A stretch of DNA of 10,213 bases from Monoraphidium neglectum (taxonomy: Eukaryota; Chlorophyta; Chlorophyceae; Sphaeropleales; Selenastraceae). Of the stretch, positions 6,064-10,213 are shown one piece after another; position 1 is the stretch's first letter, and each line of letters begins with the position of its first letter. The notes under the pieces were generated by a model, which had not been told where the DNA came from, ran no database searches, and worked only from the letters and a program-made list of their open reading frames with translations. The position numbers and the translations under genes were made by a program. The stretch spans positions 1 through 10,213 of the forward strand of contig NW_014011466.1 of assembly GCF_000611645.1 (NCBI RefSeq). Reading direction: 5' to 3'.

Positions 6064-8175
6064 GGGGCACGAATGGAGTTGAGACAACAAGTCCTAAGCA
6101 AACCCTGCCGCACACCAGCAAAGGAGACTGGGGGCTGCACGTGGTCAGGGGCTGCGCACGACGCCGCAGCTGAAACCCACTGCATACCGACCGCCCCACC
6201 CACCCAGCTAGCACGCCAGCTGCCCAATCGCCTGCACGTCACACGCTCAGCCGCCCACCCAGCCGCTTACCCAGCCGCCGACCAACCTGTCACCACCCGT
6301 GCGCCCACGCCGCCACATACCCGGCCACCCACCTGCGAGACAAAGGTCGGGTCCAGCTTCTGCCGCAGCGCCAGCAGGCCGTTGCTGATGGAGGTGCCCA
6401 CCACGCCTGCAGGAGCAAGGGGCGGCCGCGGCGTGGCTCAAAAGCAGGCGGAGGCCAGTGCGCTTTGCAAAGACGCCTTTGCGCGCAGCTCCTGGCACGT
6501 CTCCTGCTCTTGAGCAGCTTGCCTTCGGCGTCGAGCCCGGCTGCGCGTCATGCAAGAGCTGCCGCTGCACGCCACGCGACCGCCCAAGCTTCGTCGGCGC
6601 CGGGCGCCGCGCGGCCGGCGACCTCTGGGTGCTGCGAAGAACTCTCACGCCGTCCGCTGCGCCGCCGACACCCCTGCCGCATATCACACTCGGTGCGATG
6701 CGTCGACAGGACGCTCCCCAGCCGTACAGCCTCGACTGCAACGAGGCCTTCACGCTCGCATGCACGGCGCGACCGCCCACATCGCACCAACGGCCCCGTG
6801 CAGAGGCTGGCACCACGGGTGGCCGGCCGTATGACGTCACCGGCCCCGAGGCGCCACCGGCCCCGTCATGTCACCGGCCCCCCTCACCGGCCATCATTCC
6901 GATAACGCTGAAGATGGCGCCCTTGTAGGCAAAGTTCACCAGCCGCGACTTGACGCCAAAGCCGGCCTCAAACATGTTGCCGCCTTGGGTGGCCGAGGGC
7001 GTCCGTTGGGCGCGCCGAGGATTGGATGGGCCGGCAGGGTCACGGGAACAAGAGCAAAACGCCCGGCCGGCCGCAAACCAGGGGCCGGCCCCTGGTTTGC
7101 TCAGAAGCGTCCGAATGGCGGGGGCTGGCTCTTGCCCCAGCCAGGCTGCCAGCCAACCCCTGGCCCGGCTGCGCCCGGCAGCCTGTAAAGCCATAGGAGC
7201 GGCAGCCAAGCAGCGCCACGGCGCGGCGGCGCCCGGCCCGGCCGGCGGCCCCCACCTGGCGCGCCCCACTTCTTGAGGAACTCGTCGCTCAGCAGCCGCT
7301 GCAGGATGCCGCCGCCGGCCGCGGCCGCGCCCGCGGTGGGGGCCAGCAGGTACATCAGCGAAAAGTTGATGACGCTGCCCACCACCAGGGTTGCAAACAC
7401 AAAGTCAAGCTCGTTCAGGCCCCAGTTGGGGCGGCTGGACATGTCGCCGATGACGGAGGCGCCAACCCCAATGACCTATGATTTTGGGGTGTGTGGCGGG
7501 GCGGGGATGGGGGCGGGGCGAAACGGGGTGCGTGGTGCTGGCGCGGAGCGCCCGGCGCGGCGGCTGGATGCGTGCGCGGGCTGGCGCGGCCCGCCGGCGG
7601 GGCCGGCCGTGCCAGCTGGGGGCGTGTCATCATCCGTCCATTAGTAATGTGCATCATCGTTTGGGCTTCGGGGGCCTGGCTTCTGCAGCACTCGCCTGCT
7701 CCAACAGGACCTTGAAGGGAAACTCAGGGTCGTACGCCACGCGTTCGCGCCAGCCTGCCAGCAGAGGGAACGCGGCGATGCCGCCCTTGCCGCTGTCGCT
7801 CGCATCGCCGCTGCTGCCATCGCCGCCGCCGCCGCCGCCGCCCCCCCCACCGCCGCCCCCCTTGCCGCCCAAGTTGCCGCCGATGCTGCCGCCACCGGAA
7901 GCTGCCCGAGGGACAAAACTGGGCTTCCTGCGTAGCAAAATCAAGGGGCAGCAGCACCCCATTGACCGTCCACTGTACGTAAACGATCTCAGCGCCATTC
8001 CGGACAAGGCAGATCCGACCCCGTCTCACCTTGAGTGCGCAAGGCCGTTAACCCGCGATGTCAATCGTCCAGCCACCCGGTCCAGAGCACAAGGGCGCCG
8101 GAAAGCAATGGAAGCGGGTGTGCCAGACGCCCTGTGGACGCCCGGCATGGACGTGGGTCCCATGGATTGTTGCAT
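5273..8175 (-). CDS. RETICULATA-related chloroplast membrane protein (DUF3411 family)
   Basis: Seven minus-strand exons join in phase: 8175-8030, 7927-7696, 7475-7256, 6983-6888, 6406-6333, 5982-5884 and 5428-5273, 1,023 bases and 340 residues. Residues 1-49, with many Ser/Arg/Ala and few acids, look like a plastid transit peptide. A tract of 13 Gly follows at 72-84, then FPFKVLLEQ (118-126), MSSRPNWGLNELDFVF and the first hydrophobic segment (151-171) ending LLAPTAG. Later come NMFE, a second hydrophobic segment (217-245) through VVGTSISNGLLALR, then FHMGLSSNLRYQLLGGAD and INNVIGGISFVVVARAFGVQ. This order is that of the DUF3411/RETICULATA-related family, closest in my memory to Arabidopsis RER4. 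Family knowledge: inner-envelope plastid proteins affecting leaf development, biochemical role unknown; their job in an alga is open. Intron 2 (7476-7695) is GC-AG, with donor CAG|GCGAGT and acceptor CATAG; the others are GT-AG. Start choice: the frame is open upstream to a TAG at 8266-8268 without an ATG, so 8175 is the first ATG unless another 5' exon exists. Confidence 0.9.
5985..6063. repeat. TG/CA microsatellite flanked by CG runs at the intron 5 acceptor of the RETICULATA-related gene
   Basis: Plus-strand bases 5985-6063 are almost wholly alternating purine-pyrimidine: a GC run, a TG array of about 50 bases from 6006 with two small interruptions, then another GC run. In gene orientation the repeat ends 2 bases before the exon 6 boundary, so the acceptor reads CA repeat, CG repeat, CAG|AACGAG. 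Alternating CG/CA tracts favour left-handed Z-DNA, and the length is likely to vary between strains. Confidence 0.93.
6837..6892. repeat. 17-base tandem repeat overlapping the intron 4 donor of the RETICULATA-related gene
   Basis: The unit CACCGGCC recurs in four copies on the plus strand, with CACC starting at 6838, 6855, 6872 and 6885, so the spacings are 17, 17 and 13 bases. In gene orientation each unit reads GGCCGGTG, which contains the splice donor. The true donor is the copy at 6884-6892 (GGCCG|GTGAGG). The others read GTGACA, GTGGCG and GTGACG after the same GGCCG. Confidence 0.75.
7073..7100. repeat. Perfect 28-bp palindrome in intron 3 of the RETICULATA-related gene
   Basis: Bases 7073-7086 (GCAAACCAGGGGCC) are followed without a gap by their exact reverse complement at 7087-7100. 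The symmetry stops at the next base on each side. The palindrome lies about mid-way in intron 3 (6984-7255). There is no flanking duplication that I can recognise, so a mobile-element origin is not shown. Confidence 0.9.
7822..7860. repeat. Glycine-codon repeat in exon 2 of the RETICULATA-related gene
   Basis: Thirteen consecutive Gly codons (mostly GGC on the minus strand) lie between Lys71 and Asp85, just after the predicted transit peptide. Gly-rich linkers near the mature N-terminus occur in plant members of the family. The trinucleotide repeat keeps the reading frame when it changes in length. Confidence 0.85.
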
Positions 8176-8348
8176 CTCGACCTTACAGCTGGCTCGCCTA
8201 GTCTGCGGTCGCGCAGATCGATTCGCTGCTGCTGCTTTGATCGACAACCGACATGCAACGGCGAGCTATCCGAAAACTTAAAGAATCGGCAATCAGATTG
8301 CTTCGATACGGCACATTTTCAAAGAGAGGAGCCCGTGTTGTGACACTC

Positions 8349-8379
8349 GTCAGCTGGCGCTGTCAGGTGGTCAGCTGGC
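8349..8379. promoter_or_regulatory. Phased direct repeat of GTCAGCTGGC upstream of the RETICULATA-related gene
   Basis: GTCAGCTGGC occurs at 8349-8358 and again at 8370-8379, 21 bases apart start to start, which is two helical turns. Each copy includes the palindrome CAGCTG, an E-box-type core. The pair lies about 175-205 bases upstream of the chosen ATG, a plausible place for a transcription factor site. Function is inferred from spacing and position only. Confidence 0.35.
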
Positions 8380-8615
8380 ACACACGGCCACAGCCGCTGC
8401 GGCCGGCTCACACCATGCACTGCGCATGGACGCTTGGGTCCGCATTCTCCTACCTGCAAAATTGAAACTCCAGGGGGGAGTGCAAAGCAGGGAGGTTGCC
8501 CGCAAATTCCAGCAGGGTGGCCGTGGCTGGGTGCGTGACTCACCCCCCGGCCCCCTTGCACACCCCACCCCACAAGCCCACTCGCAGCGAGGGAGCATTG
8601 GGACCGCGTCTCGAT

Positions 8616-8620
8616 TTACA
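8616..8620 (-). terminator. Possible TGTAA polyadenylation signal of the right-hand minus-strand gene
   Basis: TGTAA reads on the minus strand at 8620-8616, about 660 bases after the TGA at 9285-9283. It is the first exact copy met downstream and would leave about 350-450 bases for the promoter of the next gene. The motif is the known Chlorophyta signal, but the match is short. Confidence 0.45.
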
Positions 8621-9282
8621 GCGTCAATAGAGAAATAGCATGCACCTCAACCACACCATGGCGCAGCCCATACAGGGCAGCCCGCCCCGTCACGACTGCT
8701 CCCATTAGTACAAGCAGCAGCTGCTAGCCGCGCAGGTGCAGAGCCAGATGCGGAGCGGGGGGCCCGTGCACGGCGGGGCGGCCGCGCGCCGTGCATGCGC
8801 GCGAGCAGCAGGGCCCAACCCGACCTGCCGAGTTGTGGTGCATGCAGCCCCATGCGGGGCCGGTGCAGCGCGGCGCCCGCGGCGCCCAGGGCCGAATGGC
8901 GGCGTTCTAGGGCTGTGGGTGGCGGGCTGAGTCCGAAATTGCCCCATTGGCAGAAAGGAACGCTGTACATCCACATGCGTGAGCGTAATCACAGGCCACC
9001 AACACACGCACACACACCAACTCCTACGACAGTTGCTTGCAAATACACGCATTTTTGACCTGTATCAGGGCAGCAGGGGACAACACTCCGCCCTGGCGCA
9101 CGGGCGGGCACGCAGCACACAGCATCCCTGGGGGAATCGCCCCCTGCTCGACAACTAATACCAAGGCCGCGGCACCGGGGCGGGGCGCGGCCGCGGCCGA
9201 GACCAAAATCGTGATCTCAATCTGACACGCCCCAGCCAACGACCGCGATCTGGCGCCTGGTCAGGGGCCCCCGGGCGCCAGC

Positions 9283-9421
9283 TCAGCGCCGCGCGGGCAC
9301 CTCCACCACCTCTGTTTCCTCCATCGATGACGTCACCGACAGCTCCCGCATCGCCACCTGCCGCGGCTGCCCCTTTGCCTCCCCCTGCTGCTCCCGCCCC
9401 TGCGGCCGCTGCCCGGCCCCG

Positions 9422-9453
<32 letters not shown>

Positions 9454-10107
9454 GGGCCGCGCGTCGGCGCCGCTCTCAACGTTGCCATCAGCCGCCTCCT
9501 CAAAGCTCATCATGCTGCCCGCAGGGCTCTGCGCCGGCGTCGGCAGCTGCGCGCGCACGCGCGCGAGCACCGGCGCGCGCAGCGGGAAGAGCGTGTCAAC
9601 CGGCACCCCCGCGCGCGCCGCGAGCGCGCCCGCGACGGCATCCGCCACGTCCGCCGCCACCGCCGCCGCCGCGGCGCCGCTCTCTGCGTCGCCGGCGACG
9701 GCCTGCAGCGCCGCCGCGAGCTCGCGAGTCTGGTCCCCGGGGTTGGCAAACAGGCCGAAAAGCAGGGATGCGTCAGGGGCATCCAATTGGGCCGCGGGGA
9801 CACCGAGAACGCCGCCGGCGAGCTCGATAAGGGATTGCAAATACACGCCCTCCTCCGCATCCAGCGGCGGCGCCAGAAGGTCGACCGCCGCCTGCAGCCC
9901 GATCAGCCCGAGCCCGGGCACGAACACCGGCGGCGCCGGCGGCAGCGGCAGCGCGCCGAGGAGCGGCAGGCGGGGCGCGAGGGAGGGCGCGAGCGCGAGC
10001 GCCTTGCGGGCGCGGTCGCGGAGGAGCAGGTCGGCGCCAGTGGAGAGCCAGGAGACGAGGAGGGGGCGGAGGTCCTTCGCTTCGGGGGACAGCACGAACC
10101 GCAGCAC
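9283..10107 (-). CDS. Last coding exon of a possible ABC1/UbiB-type atypical kinase (5' partial)
   Basis: On the minus strand an acceptor preceded by a C-rich tract (CGCGCCCGCCAG) ends at 10108, and the frame from 10107 is open for 274 codons to TGA at 9285-9283. It begins VLRFVLSPEAKDLRPLLVSWL and then TGADLLLRDRARKALAL. That pattern, Ser-Pro-Glu-x-x-x-Leu-Arg-x-Leu-Leu-Val followed by a basic helix, resembles the region after the kinase domain in plastid ABC1K proteins, but no kinase motif (the family's KxGQ or DFG) lies inside the window. The middle is Ala/Leu/Pro-rich and probably helical. Residues near 220-240 contain a poly-Ala tract coded by a GCC/GCG repeat, and the tail is acidic (EETEVVEVPARR). 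Earlier exons lie beyond 10213. That this is a genuine terminal exon is likely; the family call is tentative. It could instead be another plastid protein with an Ala-rich tail. Confidence 0.5.
9421..9455. repeat. GCC trinucleotide repeat coding a poly-Ala tract
   Basis: About eleven repeats of GCC/CCG on the plus strand code for a run of Ala residues in the minus-strand exon, between GADAR and GQRPQG. As with the Gly tract of the neighbouring gene, repeat length changes would keep the frame. Confidence 0.85.
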
Positions 10108-10213
10108 CTGGCGGGCGCGGCGGGTGCGGGTGCAGGCAGTGCGAGGAGGGCGGAAGCCGGGGGGTCAGAGTCACGGGGGGTTGCAACTGGGCCGGTGCGG
10201 CTCTCGTCGGCAT
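10108..10213 (-). other. Intron of the right-hand gene, running off the window
   Basis: The 106 bases upstream of the 10107 acceptor have no donor GT followed by plausible upstream coding sequence that I can identify, so they are read as the 3' part of an intron. The acceptor is preceded by a C-rich pyrimidine tract at about 10110-10130. Confidence 0.45.

Larger units (their letters stand above)
8176..9282. other. Intergenic region between two minus-strand genes
   Basis: This stretch of about 1.1 kb holds the 3' UTR of the right-hand gene (from 9282 leftwards) and the promoter and 5' UTR of the RETICULATA-related gene (towards 8176). I see no exon with family similarity in it. It contains a small CA repeat at about 9001-9018, a TGTAA signal at 8620-8616 and a phased direct repeat at 8349-8379. 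The stretch 8176-8265 is open in the frame of the RETICULATA-related exon 1 but has no ATG, and is best read as 5' UTR. Confidence 0.6.

Noticed and set aside
5767..6242. Thr-His repeat and Val-Cys repeat peptides
   Set aside because: They are translations of the TG/CA microsatellite at the intron 5 acceptor of the RETICULATA-related gene.
6832..9335. TGACGTCA (CRE-like) palindromes at 6832 and 9328, and another at about 2096
   Set aside because: They lie in an intron and in coding exons, not in promoters, so I treat them as chance matches.
9037..9848. 14-base direct repeat TTGCAAATACACGC at 9037-9050 and 9835-9848
   Set aside because: One copy is coding and one lies in the probable 3' UTR. 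A single 14-base pair is not rare by chance in 10 kb, and the flanks share nothing.

Overview
This window looks like nuclear DNA of a green alga (core Chlorophyta). It is GC-rich, its genes are split by short to medium introns (about 100 to 540 bases) with AG|GTGAG/GTGGG-type donors, it has long CA/TG microsatellites, and it carries TGTAA, the algal polyadenylation signal. The long open frames that can be read straight through it are mostly chance products of the GC content. The real coding sequence appears only when exons are joined with matching splice phases and protein family motifs. I see no bacterial, viral or mobile-element genes, no CRISPR array and no RNA gene.

Layout from left to right. 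(1) Minus strand, 84-733: the first two exons of a Yippee-like (YPEL) zinc-binding protein. Its last exon or exons lie off the left edge. The intron between the two exons is full of GT/CA microsatellite. (2) 734-1997: a 1.26 kb upstream region shared by two divergent genes, with a cluster of an unusual repeated 10-mer, GGTTGCATGC. (3) Plus strand, 1998-4352: a complete six-exon gene for the 18 kDa subunit NDUFS4 of mitochondrial complex I, predicted 256 residues. It has a clear mitochondrial presequence and a Gly/Ala-rich C-terminal extension. (4) 4353-5272: the region between two convergent gene ends, with a possible TGTAA signal for the gene on the right. (5) Minus strand, 5273-8175: a complete seven-exon gene for a chloroplast RETICULATA-related membrane protein (DUF3411), predicted 340 residues. 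It includes one GC-AG intron, an intron whose 3' end is a CA repeat, and an intron holding a perfect 28-bp palindrome. (6) 8176-9282: the tail-to-head region between two minus-strand genes, with a TGTAA signal and a 21-bp-phased pair of CAGCTG-containing boxes. (7) Minus strand, 9283-10107: the last coding exon of a protein that may be an ABC1/UbiB-type atypical kinase. The rest of that gene is off the right edge.

The genes do not form a functional unit. They are ordinary, independently transcribed nuclear genes for a mitochondrial respiratory subunit, a plastid membrane protein and two others. I found no convincing new biological system. The points of interest are in gene structure: repeat-rich splice sites, a non-canonical intron, intronic inverted repeats and a short dispersed promoter motif. 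All exon boundaries are inferred from sequence and family motifs only; no transcript or database check was possible.
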